The translations under genes and the position numbers were made by a program. Below are positions 1 to 9,963 of a stretch of 26,367 nt of DNA, piece by piece. The DNA is from Cylindrobasidium torrendii FP15055 ss-10 (taxonomy: Eukaryota; Basidiomycota; Agaricomycetes; Agaricales; Physalacriaceae): positions 1 through 26,367 of the forward strand of contig KN880735.1 of NCBI GenBank assembly GCA_000934385.1, written 5' to 3'. The notes beneath the pieces were generated by a model. The model was not told the DNA's origin and searched no databases. It saw only the letters and a list, made by a program, of their open reading frames with translations. Each line of letters begins with the position of its first letter. The first letter of the stretch is position 1.

Positions 1-1102
1 TTACTGCACCATAATGGGGTCCATGATAAGGCGCGTAAAATGAATATGTTAGTCAAACCATTATATTACCATCGAAGGTAACGGATGGGCGGTGAATGGG
101 ATAGATGATGATAGATGGTATTCATTGTAATGTCCTGACACGCTTATGGGAACCCATGATAATCGACCAAGGTTTTTCGCGATGGCCATACTCATGAAAG
201 AGAAAGCACGTTGCGGAATCGACGCACCGGGAAAGAAGGGAATCACGGCATGCCACAAAGAACATTGAGCTTGGACGACCAGAGTCAAGCTACTTCCCGT
301 AGGATGACTGATCTGCGCTGTACATATCCACTGAGCAGGTACTTGCGAAGGCATCACCTAGCCCAGCCAACTGCTGCACTAGTAGTACTTTACCAGCAAG
401 CATGCGTGCGCATCATGATGTGTAGTTCCGTCAGGTTTGAAGCGAGGACAGACTTGACATTTTCTAGAAGTACAATCTCGAATATCTGAGGGTAATTATG
501 TTTAGGCTCGGAGCTCAGCGCCCAGCGCTTAGCGCTTAGCATCGGACTTTGGGTGTTTGCCTCAGGCAGGCCTCAGGCTCGAACAGTCGAGCCAGGATTA
601 TTTTCACGTGCTTGTTGGTTCGAAAACACGAGCTATCTGGCAGTCCATTTTCGTCAAGTTGTTCAGGAAACCACTGTGGGCGCTCGAGCGCTCGAAGGCC
701 CATCGATACCGTGCCTCCTTTACACAAAGGGGGCAAACCCAGTACCCGCTGGCACCAGGGATGCATCTTGGCGGTATTTCTTGTGATGTGAGGTCTTTTC
801 CTGGCCTTTCTGTCCATACGGCTGTCAAACACAGCTTCGCGACCGTGGTCCGGCCAAGAGAGTGGAATAAAGGTTTTAGCCTTCCGACTATGACTGTTGG
901 TCTTTTTCTTGAGGGCTTTAGGCTGTCTCGATGTTGTGGTATTGATAAATTGGTTGTAAAACAGTGCGCGTCTTTCTCGAGGGTTTGGGGAGACTGGAAG
1001 CTATCCTTAAACCAACAAAAATCAAATTTATTTCTGTGCCATGGGTCGGCCAGGGCGAAATGCTTCCGCAACGCATCAACCTCCATGGGGCGCCGCGTGA
1101 TG

Positions 1103-1127
1103 TTTCCCCACGTGTGCCCTGGGGAAA
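1103..1127. promoter_or_regulatory. Inverted repeat with E-box and two CreA/Mig1-like sites
   Basis: TTTCCCC at 1103-1109 and GGGGAAA at 1121-1127 form a perfect inverted repeat with 11 bases between. CACGTG (E-box) sits at 1109-1114. CCCCAC at 1106-1111 (GTGGGG on minus) and CTGGGG at 1119-1124 both fit the SYGGRG consensus of CreA/Mig1 carbon repressors. The block lies about 40 bases before the TATA box of the alpha-glucosidase gene. Glucose repression of this gene is an inference from the site pattern and the gene product. Confidence 0.4.
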
Positions 1128-1167
1128 ACGGTCAGCTGGTCCAGGGCTTCGTCGTCCCGAAAATTCG

Positions 1168-1174
1168 TATATAA
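1168..1174 (+). promoter_or_regulatory. TATA box of the alpha-glucosidase gene
   Basis: TATATAA, followed by G, begins 60 bases before the ATG at 1228. This is the same spacing seen for other genes in this window. Confidence 0.65.
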
Positions 1175-1227
1175 GCGTGGGTGGATTTGGCCAGTCTTTT
1201 CCTGAGGACCACCATCATCTGAACGTC

Positions 1228-4200
1228 ATGTTTACGCGTGGAATCTCGCTCGCCGTTCTCGCGGGCGTCGCCGTCGCCGAATGGACCGACCCCGCCGTTC
1301 TCGACGCGTGCGGCGGATACACCCTCGAAAATCCTCAGACCCAAGGCTCAACGTTCACTGCGGACCTCACCTCTGCTGGGGAGTGTGCTGTATATGGCAA
1401 AGACATTCCTCAGCTTTCTCTGCTCGTCGAGTACGAGACAGGTGCGTTTACGCTTCCTCGTTCGCTTTGTTTCCTGTCTTGATGTCTATCGCGACCAGAC
1501 ACCCGCATCCATCTCAAGATCACCGACGCTAGTGCCGATCGCTACGAGGTCCCTGAGGAGATCTTTCCCCGTCCGCAGGCTAGCGGTAACGCGTCTGCAG
1601 AGACTGCCGCCATCCAGTTCAACTACACTGAGAACCCGTTCGCGTTCACCATCTACCGCACCTCCACCTCTGAGGTTCTCTTTTCGACCGCGTCCCATCC
1701 ACTCATCTACGAATCCCAATTCCTCCATGTAAAGACTTCCTTGCCCGACAATGCCAACATCTACGGCCTGGGAGAACACACAGATCCATTCCGCTTGCCC
1801 GAGGTCAACACTACTCGCACAATGTGGAATCGCGACGCTTATGGCGTTCCGAACGCAACCAACCTTTACGGAGACCACCCCATCTACTTCGAGCAGCGCA
1901 CCACCGGCTCCCACGGTGTTTTCCTCCTCAACTCTAATGGAATGGATGTCAAGCTCAACACAACAGAGCAGGATGGCACGACACTGGAGTATAATGTCAT
2001 TGGCGGTGTTCTCGACTTCTACTTCTTGGCAGGCAGCGAGACAAGCCCTCTCGAATTGACGAAGCAGTATGCCGATCTTGTGGGCAAGCCGGCCGAAGTA
2101 CCATACTGGGGCTTCGGTTCACACCAGTGCCGCTTTGGATACAAAGGTGAGAATTTGTCCTTTATTCATTTTGAGGCCCTGCTGATGTCTGCCAGACTTT
2201 GTGGATGTCGCCGGTGTCATCAGCAACTACTCTGCTTCTGACATCCCACTCGAGACAATGTGGATCGACATTGACTACATGCAAGGGCGTAGAATCATGA
2301 CCGTGGATCCTGATTATTTCCCCATGGACCGCGTCCGCGAAATTGTCTCCTACCTTCATGAACATGACCAAAAATTCAGTGAGTAATCCATATGCTTGTC
2401 GCTGGCCATTGCTCTAACACTCCTCCCAGTCCTCATGACCGATCCCGCTGTTGCTGTGGACGAGGAATACGGTGCATACGCCCGTGGTACTGAGATGGAT
2501 ATTTGGATCAAACAGCCCGACGGCAGCGCTACTATTGGCCTGGTTTGGCCTGGTACGTTGGCTTTCATTGCATTTAGTCCCATTGCTAACTCCGTCTAGG
2601 TGTGACCGTCTATCCTGGTACTGAATGCTTTATTTTTATTTTTATTCATATTTTGACCTCATAATCCCTCAGACTGGTTCCATCCCAATATCCAGGAGTA
2701 CTGGGACAACGAGTTCACACTGTTTTACAACCCGGAGGATGGCCTTGATATCGATGGTGTCTGGATTGACATGAACGAACCGGCCAACGTAGGTATCTTC
2801 CGTCCGCCTGGCCTATATCTATCTGTACTGACTTTCGAGACCAGTTCTGCGTTCTTCCATGCACCGACCCATACGAGCAAGCTGTAAATCAGACGCTTCC
2901 TCCTCCTCGCTTGACGTCCCCACCCGACCATGACACCCCCATCTTCACCGATGCACCTGCCCCCCGTCGCAAGCGCGCCGATAACTTGTTGAACCCTGAG
3001 TACGAGATTGAAAATGCCGCTGGCGATATCTCTAGCAAGACTGCTTGGGTATGTCTTCTTTCTCAGGCCATGAACAGGATTAACGCCTTCGTCAGACCAA
3101 TGCCACTCACGCCAATGGACTGGTCGAATACAACACGCACAACCTCTACGGACACATGATGTCGACGACAACCCAGAAGGCCATGCTGAACCGCCGTCCC
3201 GACGTACGCACGCTCATCATTACTCGGTCAACATTCGCGGGTGCCGGCACCTCTGTCGGAAAGTGGCTCGGCGACAACCTGAGCACATGGTGGCATTATC
3301 GCAACAGTATTGCGGGCATCCTCGGATTCGCGTCCATCTACCAAATCCCTATGGTTGGTGCCGACATTTGCGGCTTTGGCGCAAATACGACGGAGACTCT
3401 TTGTGCTCGTTGGGCCATGTTGGGTGCATTCTATCCTTTCATGCGCAACGTAAGTATTTTGACCCATCACCGTCGACAATGTCTGACCTCTTTCCTTAGC
3501 ACAACGGAGACACTTCTATCTCCCAAGAGTACTATCGATGGGACACAGTCGCTGAAGCTGCACGCAATGCGCTCGACATCCGCTATCGCCTGATCGACTA
3601 CATCTATACCGCTTTCCACCAAGCTAGCCTGGATGGCACACCTGTCCTGCAGCCGCTCTGGTTCCAGTACCCTAGCGACGCCAACACCTACCCCCTCGAC
3701 CTCCAATTCTTCTTCGGTGACTCCGTTCTCGTGTCGCCTGTGACTGAGGAAAACTCCACGACTGTCGACATTTACCTCCCCGAAGATGTCTTCTACGACT
3801 TCACCACATTCGAGACCATTCAAGGCAACGGCAGTGTTGTGACGCTCCCGGAGGTTGGCTTCACTGAGATCCCCGTCTACATTCGCGGTGGTAAGATCGT
3901 GCCCCTTCGCATCGAGTCGGCCAGCACCACGGCGGAGCTGAGAGAGAAGCCGTTTGAACTGATCGTCGCTGTTGGAAAGAATGGTACCGCCAGCGGAAGC
4001 CTCTATTTGGACGATGGAGAGTCTCTGCAGCAGAGCGCGACGAGCTTCATCCAGTTCGACTACCAGAACGGCTTGTTGACTGCGAACGGGACATTCGACT
4101 ACCAGACCGATCTCTCCATCACCCAAGTGCGCATTTTGGGTGTTGACGGCAACGTTACTGCGACGTCGGAGGATGGGAGCGCATTGTCGACGAGCACTGA

Positions 4201-4270
4201 TGGAGACAGCATTGTTGTACCGTTGGACTTGCCGCTGACTGGTCCTTTCACGCTGAACTTTGGGTTGTAG
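1228..4270 (+). CDS. Secreted alpha-glucosidase, glycoside hydrolase family 31
   Basis: Exons: 1228-1441, 1499-2146, 2196-2378, 2430-2552, 2600-2617, 2673-2788, 2845-3048, 3096-3449, 3500-4270; the joined CDS gives 876 residues. It should hydrolyse terminal alpha-linked glucose (maltose, starch oligomers) outside the cell. Residues 1-17 or so are a signal peptide ([17 protein letters not shown]), and many N-glycosylation sequons follow. The N-terminal GH31 domain contains NIYGLGEHT. The catalytic barrel has [10 protein letters not shown] with nucleophile Asp428 and KWLGDN with acid/base Asp562, followed by [19 protein letters not shown] and FYPFMRNHNGD. The beta-sandwich C-terminus completes a normal family length. 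Exon 5 is only 18 bases. A proline-rich insert after the nucleophile carries RRKR (475-478), a possible Kex2 site. Exact substrate preference cannot be read; alpha-xylosidase-type activity is less likely. Confidence 0.94.
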
Positions 4271-5066
4271 GACAATGAAAACTTGCTAAATTACTGATGT
4301 AATTATCATATAACGAACTATCTACGTTTTACTTGGAATTTTTTGTTGGTTTCGACCTCAGCTTGGTGTCCTCGTCAATGGCCAATGTCGGGCTAATGTT
4401 AGGTTATGAAGGACAAATGTTCACTGGAATGAAGGTATGTGGTGTTCAACTTTTGCTACTAAGAGCACCAGGATGCACAAGCTTCATTGGGCAAATTTGA
4501 GTACTCTTGCATTGAACTTTCCCCGCCATACCCCACGGTGTTCCAGTCCCCCACCATGGGGCGTCCGGCATTCGCCGGTTTAAATTAATTCGAACGAGCC
4601 CTTTCTTTAGCCTGTTTCCATCTTCTCGACAGGAGAAAAAGGATGTATGCGAATGTTCTCCTTGAGTATTGTCATTCTACTCCCTACTTGTGGCTGTTGG
4701 CAGCACGGTGGCGGGTCATTTAAATGAATTTGAAATTGAGGATTGAATGGATGACTGGACGTTGCTTAGACACTAATTTATTGACCCTATTATTCTAAGT
4801 GCTCTGGTTTCTCTAGCGTATACATAAGTCAACAAGACTACGTCGAATCTTTGATATATCAACGACACCTGCGACTACCAAGTTAACGGGATGCGCGGTC
4901 CGACTGCAGGGAAAGGCACAAGTACTAGTAGGACGATATGAATCGTTGCAAACCGGTCATAAGTCAGCGTTAGCGTACTCTGTCGGACCGGAAGAGGAAA
5001 CGGGAGTTAAATCTAGTAACTCTACCAATAACTCCCATCCCGATATACCTCATATCGCGTTTGGCA
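4271..5066. other. Intergenic region between alpha-glucosidase and epimerase
   Basis: This AT-richer spacer must hold the 3' end of the glucosidase transcript and the promoter of the next gene. I see no open frame worth calling. A 10-base palindrome CATTTAAATG lies near 4720, and CGATAT/ATATCG inverted copies (5041-5046, 5052-5057) sit just before the epimerase start. No tRNA or mobile-element signs were found. Confidence 0.5.
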
Positions 5067-6113
5067 ATGCCCATCGAGCAGAAGAAAGAGGGTTTACTCC
5101 TTGAGCACCACAAGGTATACACACCTGAGTGTACTGGCACCAAACAAGCTAATCACAACCACGAAAGGGCCCTTCCGTTGACCTTTTGTGGTTTGGCGCG
5201 CACGTCCTGTCATGGAAGTCAGCCATCCCATCGAGACCCGATGTGTATACGAATCGCATCTTCACATCCTCCAAGTCGCCCCTCGACGGCTCTGTCCCCA
5301 TTCGCGGGGGCATTCCCATCGTCTTCCCCACATTCGCGACCCCCTCACACCCTGATCACCTAAAGTTGCCCAACCACGGGTTCGCACGGACAGAGATTTG
5401 GAAATGGGATGGAAACCTCATCGACAATCAGCACGAGATAACGATACATCTCAGTACGTCGTGTGCCGGCTTGCAAGCCTTTCTGCTTACCAAATGCTTG
5501 TGTGTCCGCTTCAGCGCTGGACGACACGCCTAGAACTCGGAGACTCTGGGACAAACCATTCCATTTGGATTATATCATCTCCCTCCAAGAGTTCTCTCTT
5601 ACCACCACACTCAGAATTACGAACACGAGCGCGTCGGCTCCATTCGATTTTCAAGCATTGTTCCATACATACCACGCATGTCCTTCTGCGTCTACGCGTG
5701 TTGCACCCCTGCACGGGCTCACGTATTTCGACAAAAATGACATCGACACCGATGGACAACCCAAGCGAAAGGTCGAAGGGCGTGCAGAAGGGTTGGATGT
5801 ACTACATCCCACTGACGCCGTCTTTGTGGACCCACCAAGAGAAATTGATGCGTTTTGGCCATTAGGTGGGGTGCACATATCAACTATTGGAACACCTGAG
5901 CTTGTCGTATGGAATCCCCAAGCGACCGCAGGCCAGAAAATCGCAGAGATGGAAGACGAGGGATGGTCAGTGGTTATGATGGTTGTAGGTTGAAGTGCAC
6001 TCACCAAACATAGGGAGAAGTTCGTTTGCATCGAGCCGGGATTTGCAAGATCATTCAAGACTCTGGAAGCAGGGAAAACACACGTCTGTTCTCAAAGGAT
6101 CACGGCGCTATGA
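5067..6113 (+). CDS. Glucose-6-phosphate 1-epimerase-like protein (aldose 1-epimerase superfamily)
   Basis: Exons: 5067-5114, 5168-5453, 5515-5965, 6014-6113; 294 residues, about the length of yeast YMR099C. The family interconverts alpha and beta anomers of hexose-6-phosphates in the cytosol. Diagnostic segments are WFGAHVLSWKS near residue 25, then SSKSPLDGS and PIRGGIPIVFP, then LPNHGFAR. His162 and His165 lie in ALFHTYH, and Glu269 in FVCIEPGF. By homology one of these histidines and the glutamate are catalytic. There is no signal peptide, which fits an intracellular enzyme. The start is the first ATG of the only frame that splices into the domain; the preceding codon in frame is TTG. It follows the alpha-glucosidase on the same strand but 0.8 kb away, so co-transcription is not implied. 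Confidence 0.92.
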
Positions 6114-6226
6114 AACAGCCATATCTACAGTTGCTACCTATATAAACTGTACTCCTTGCATCGAAACATGTCTGGTCAGACTTCGACGCTATAAGTCTGG
6201 GACACCCGGAAGCCCATTTTCCCATC

Positions 6227-6300
6227 GGGTCGGTGGCGTAGTTGGTTATCGCATCTGTCTAACACACAGAAGGTCCTCAGTTCGATCCTGGGCCGACTCA
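6227..6300 (+). tRNA. tRNA-Val (anticodon AAC)
   Basis: The 74-base cloverleaf has acceptor stem GGGTCGG/CCGACTC with discriminator A. The anticodon stem TCTGT/ACAGA encloses loop CTAACAC, with AAC at 6261-6263. The T arm is CTCAG-TTCGATC-CTGGG. No intron and no encoded CCA are present. A TTTT pol III terminator follows at 6304-6307. It is identical to the copy at 22867-22940 and lies 124 bases before a CAC isoacceptor. Confidence 0.96.
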
Positions 6301-6424
6301 ACATTTTACTCTTTGCATTTCACACATATTCTTCCGCAAGAAAATGCAATTCGCCTTCGGGCAATTGATTTTGCTTCATCCATCACCGACTACCACACAA
6401 CTTGGTGACTTTTATACCTTGCAT

Positions 6425-6498
6425 GGATCGGTGGCGTAGTTGGTTATCGCATCCGTCTCACACACGGAAGGTCCTCAGTTCGAACCTGGGCCGATTCA
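6425..6498 (+). tRNA. tRNA-Val (anticodon CAC)
   Basis: This is a 74-base cloverleaf closely related to the AAC gene just upstream. The acceptor stem is GGATCGG/CCGATTC and the anticodon stem TCCGT/ACGGA, with loop CTCACAC and anticodon CAC at 6459-6461. The T loop is TTCGAAC. Stem differences from the AAC gene are paired, so folding is kept. TTTT follows immediately at 6499-6502. Confidence 0.95.
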
Positions 6499-6786
6499 TT
6501 TTGTCAGGCGGGCATTTTGCCCTTCGACCTTCACGCGCGCGCGTAATGACAATCTGGCAGTGGCCTTGCAAGTCAACTTAGTCAAACCAAACTCAACATC
6601 AACATTCAAACGGTGCGCGCTACCACTGTCGCGACAACGGCCCGAAACATATGTAATATACTAATTTTGCCCGGGCGTCCGTGTCTAAACCATGCATTAC
6701 AGAGCACATCACTCTTTTGAGAGGGAAGGAACATTGATACACTAACTACGAACAAGATACTACACTAATCATATCTCCGTCACCAT

Positions 6787-9558
6787 TCACAGGACACCAT
6801 CGTGCGTTTGCTTGGCTGCGAAGTGAAGTGTCCAGGTATCTAGTAGTCTCCGACTGTTGACTTCCTCGCCAGTGAGCCTGGCGGCATGGTTAGCACCCTG
6901 TTCTCTACACAACAAAACACAGAAACGCACCCTTGTACACCGTACGTAAGAGGAATCATGAAAATGTAATTCCACACCATGAAGCCCGTGACCACTAAGA
7001 CGACCACAGGGCCCTTCAAGCCAACGTCCGCAAACACTGACTTCTTCGAGCGCGGGTTCTTGGGGTTCCACTTGGATATTGGGTAATCCACCGTGTCAGA
7101 AAGCACGAAGTTGAGAATGGAGCCTGCTATGAGGGCAGAGGCAACGTGCGACGGTAGGTAGTGGTGGATGAAGAGCTGGCGCGACATCAAGAAGAAAGGG
7201 AAGTAGTGCACCGCCCACACAATGAAGAAGAAACCAGTCGAGTTCCATAGACGGTTGCGGACAGCTGGGGAAACTGTTAGAAGAAGAGTCAGGCAAATCG
7301 AAGACCGGACACACCATCGTCGAGAGGATGTTGCGCGCGCCTGCGGGCAAGAAGATCGGCAGCAAGAACTCCAACATAAATTGAGAGGGTGAGCACGCAA
7401 ATCCACCAGCCAACAATGTTGCCAATGAGATAAATCTGCTTTTGGCCTTCATCCTGCGTCCAGAAGCTGATACCACTGATGAGGAATGGCCAATTGATAG
7501 GGCTCGATGCATATGGGTGAGATGCGGTCAGGCCAGCGTTATGCGCCATCATGAGGCCCTGAAGTTCAACCCATTTGCGGAAGAAGTTCATGCTCTTGGG
7601 CTTCTTGTTGAACAATGGTCCAGTACGCTCGAGCGGGTCCTGGCCATCTACAGAGCTATGTCAACAGGGAATTTGGGACATAAAACCGAACACTGACTGT
7701 CGGTCATGATGATTTGATCAGCAAACCATGTCGCTGTCTTCTCTGACGGGTTCTTGTTACCGTTGATCTCATGTTGCTTGTATGCCCACTCTGGGAGGAG
7801 CTTGTTGTGCGTCCACATCGCGACACGAGTAGGAACGTGGATAAGACGGAAGTAGCTGGCCTTTGTCTTCCAGGGGGTACCCTCATTCGCGTCTAGAATC
7901 TCGAGGTGGAACAGCGTGTTGTTGTACTTGTTCAGGTCGTCACGGCTGGCTGTTGTGAACTCCTGGTTTGTCGGCATGAGGGGCGAAGCAACATCGTGCG
8001 TGAGAAGCAAAGTATTCGTCTTGACGTGAAGGAGTTGAACGACGTCGTCGTGGCGAACAATCCGACCGCGACCACTCTCTGGAAGAGCCTTGGTCGGGAG
8101 AACTTGCCACCAATTGTTTTCATCTTCATACTTGTAGCCGGTGACTTGCTGCCCATTGCTGGAAATACGGCCATCGTCGTAACGGAGAGGATATTGGTCG
8201 ATGTGAGAGTGAAGGAGGACCTTGGTATCTTTGTGCTTCATCGTGATAGTGTCGTAGTAGCGAATTTCTATTGTGCGGTGAGTAACTTGCGTGGATGCGG
8301 TGAAAAATTCCGTACCTTGGCTGTTCAACAAGAGATCGTTACCGTAGAGCGTCTCTTGGAAAGCGGGGCTCATGAATGTGTCTCCAGGACCAGATTGGTA
8401 CAAAACTTTGAAGTGAACGTAGAAGAAAGATAGATACAGCATGAAGGGAACTAGAATCAAGCCAATGGCGCGCGCGCGGAAATGCCTCCAGAAATGTTCC
8501 TGCTGCCTGTGAATAAATAGCGAGGGAAGCATACAAGCAACGCACCATGGTGTTGCCCTTCCGTACGTCGAGTAGATCCCAGAGGTCGACGAGTGTAGCA
8601 ATGCCGATGGTAGCGACAGTAAGCACACCATTAACTTTGGATCCCCAAGCGCACGCCATGAAGATGCCAGTCAGGAGAAGCCACTTCCACCATTCCCACG
8701 AGAACTCCCTAAAACTGCTTAGCAAGATGAATGGACATGGGAGGATATGGCATACCAGTAGCGCAGCTTCTGGAATTTGATATAGCAGTAGATGGTGAGC
8801 GTGAGGAAGAAGATGAGGGTCGCGTCAAGAAGGATGAGGCGGGACTGGGCAATGTGGGCGTTGTCTAAGCATTGTTGAGCAAAGTGATGTTGGAGTTGTT
8901 TGTACACGCACCAAACAGAATAAGGATAGCTGAGAATGCAGCAATGACTGTTGGGTGACCGGTCTCCTTCATGATGGCATATACAATAGGGACAGTGAGC
9001 GACCCCAAGATAGCGGCGAATGAGCGCATCCCCGTGTAAGCCACATCGTGTTCTGTGTAACTGTCTCCAATATTATCAAACAAAAAGTCGCCGTCGAATC
9101 CGGTGAACCATCCCGCAAGGCCGAACAACATCTTCGCTAGAGGTGGGTGCACGTCGAAGTAATACGTGTTTGTGATGTAGTAGGCCGCGAATTTGCCAAA
9201 GTGAACTTCGTCGAACCTGCGAGGATGCATTAGAGTGCAAACGGGACGCGTCGCGTCGAACACGTACACGACCTGCTCGGGTTTACTGATCCTGGCCAAA
9301 CGAAGAACCAACGCGAGCGACGTCAAAACTCCAACGGTAATCATGCTTGCTTTTTTGGTTTCAAAGATTCGGTCCAGCGAGTTCCCGCGTCTCTAGAGTG
9401 TCCGTTAGCGTCCCGTAGCCTCCTTGGTTGATGCTGCGCACAGAATCGCTGTACACGTTGCCGACAGGTTCGTCTTCTTGAGTGTCGTCGAGATTGACAT
9501 ATTGTTTGCGATGCCGTATGCCCTGTGAGGTCGCGGCCGACGACGGCGCCGACGACAT
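6787..9558 (-). CDS. PMT4: Dolichyl-phosphate-mannose-protein O-mannosyltransferase, PMT4 type
   Basis: Exons in order of transcription: 9558-9442, 9392-9268, 9216-8912, 8864-8756, 8708-8546, 8502-8316, 8267-7698, 7647-7315, 7273-6931, 6877-6787; 780 residues. The enzyme moves mannose from dolichyl-phosphate-mannose to Ser/Thr of secretory proteins in the ER membrane. The PMT domain has the catalytic acidic pair Asp83-Glu84 in FDEVHFGKF, DVHPPLAKM at 102-110, and DNAHIAQSRLILLD. Central MIR repeats lie at about residues 320-510, and a multi-helix C-terminal part ends in LDTWTLHF. The wording around DEVHFGKF and IGDSY is closer to Pmt4 than to Pmt1 or Pmt2. The first intron's donor could be 15 bases further upstream (GTGTAC), which also keeps frame. 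Intron 5 uses the second of two closely spaced AGs. Confidence 0.93.
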
Positions 9559-9963
9559 GGTGAGTGGAAGTAGTGGTTGAATGAGGGTGGATCAGGTCCG
9601 CGAGTTTCTCGCGGAAACAAACTGAAAGATCTATTTCCCACGGCCCTCAAGTCCGATCAAAGCCACTCGTGCTGGACACAAGGATAATAAGCCCCGCAAA
9701 GAGGCCAGCAGATATACATATAAGTAGCAAACACTGGAAAGTATGCCAATTACTGTATGGACTTGGGCCTCCAACTTGAGTGCTTTGACTCGTCCAGCAT
9801 CGGAAAGACTTCCTTAGTGCATTGACAATTCACGAACGTAAATTATATGTTAGAAGCAAAGCTATGTTTACAACGTCCAAGCACGACACGATTCGATAGA
9901 TAATAACCTGCAATAATCCCCTCTCTACACGCCGTTTGCATACCACATAGATGAGTGTAGAAC
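9559..9963. other. Spacer: PMT4 promoter and 3' end of the copper ATPase gene
   Basis: The two minus-strand genes are head to tail with 405 bases between them. Apart from the hairpin next to the PMT4 start and an AT-rich stretch (GATATACATATAAG near 9711) I see no feature. No open frame deserves a call. Confidence 0.5.
9598..9614 (-). repeat. Perfect hairpin in the presumed 5' leader of PMT4
   Basis: CCGCGAG-TTT-CTCGCGG is a 7-bp stem with a three-base loop, 40 bases before the PMT4 start codon. It probably lies in the 5' UTR or core promoter. A function is not shown. Confidence 0.4.

Larger units (their letters stand above)
1..1227. other. Left flank without a supported gene; promoter side of the alpha-glucosidase
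   Basis: No open frame here resembles a known protein or shows a convincing exon chain. The longest frames (about 200 codons on plus, 160 on minus, overlapping each other around 557-1174) run into promoter-like sequence and have no recognisable motifs. Small repeats are visible. AGCGCTT occurs twice in tandem at 524-537 with a partial unit before it, and there is a GCGCTCGAGCGC palindrome near 680. The last 130 bases look like the promoter of the downstream gene (see the TATA and inverted-repeat entries). A gene with unusual introns could still be hidden in the first 500 bases. Confidence 0.5.

Noticed and set aside
557..1174. 205-codon plus-strand open frame, and an overlapping 160-codon minus frame
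   Set aside because: Both run through promoter-like sequence up to the glucosidase TATA box, have no recognisable motifs, and show no splice partners.
1486..1914. 142-codon minus-strand frame antisense to glucosidase exon 2
   Set aside because: The opposite strand carries the conserved GH31 N-terminal domain, and the minus translation is low-complexity Val/Gly/Arg.
2631..2655. TTTATTTTTATTTTTATT stretch considered as a terminator or mobile-element tail
   Set aside because: It lies inside intron 5 of the glucosidase gene and is a simple pyrimidine-rich intron tract.
3467..4126. 219-codon minus-strand frame antisense to the last glucosidase exon
   Set aside because: It is a shadow of a GC-rich coding exon. 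The plus strand has clear GH31 content in all exons.
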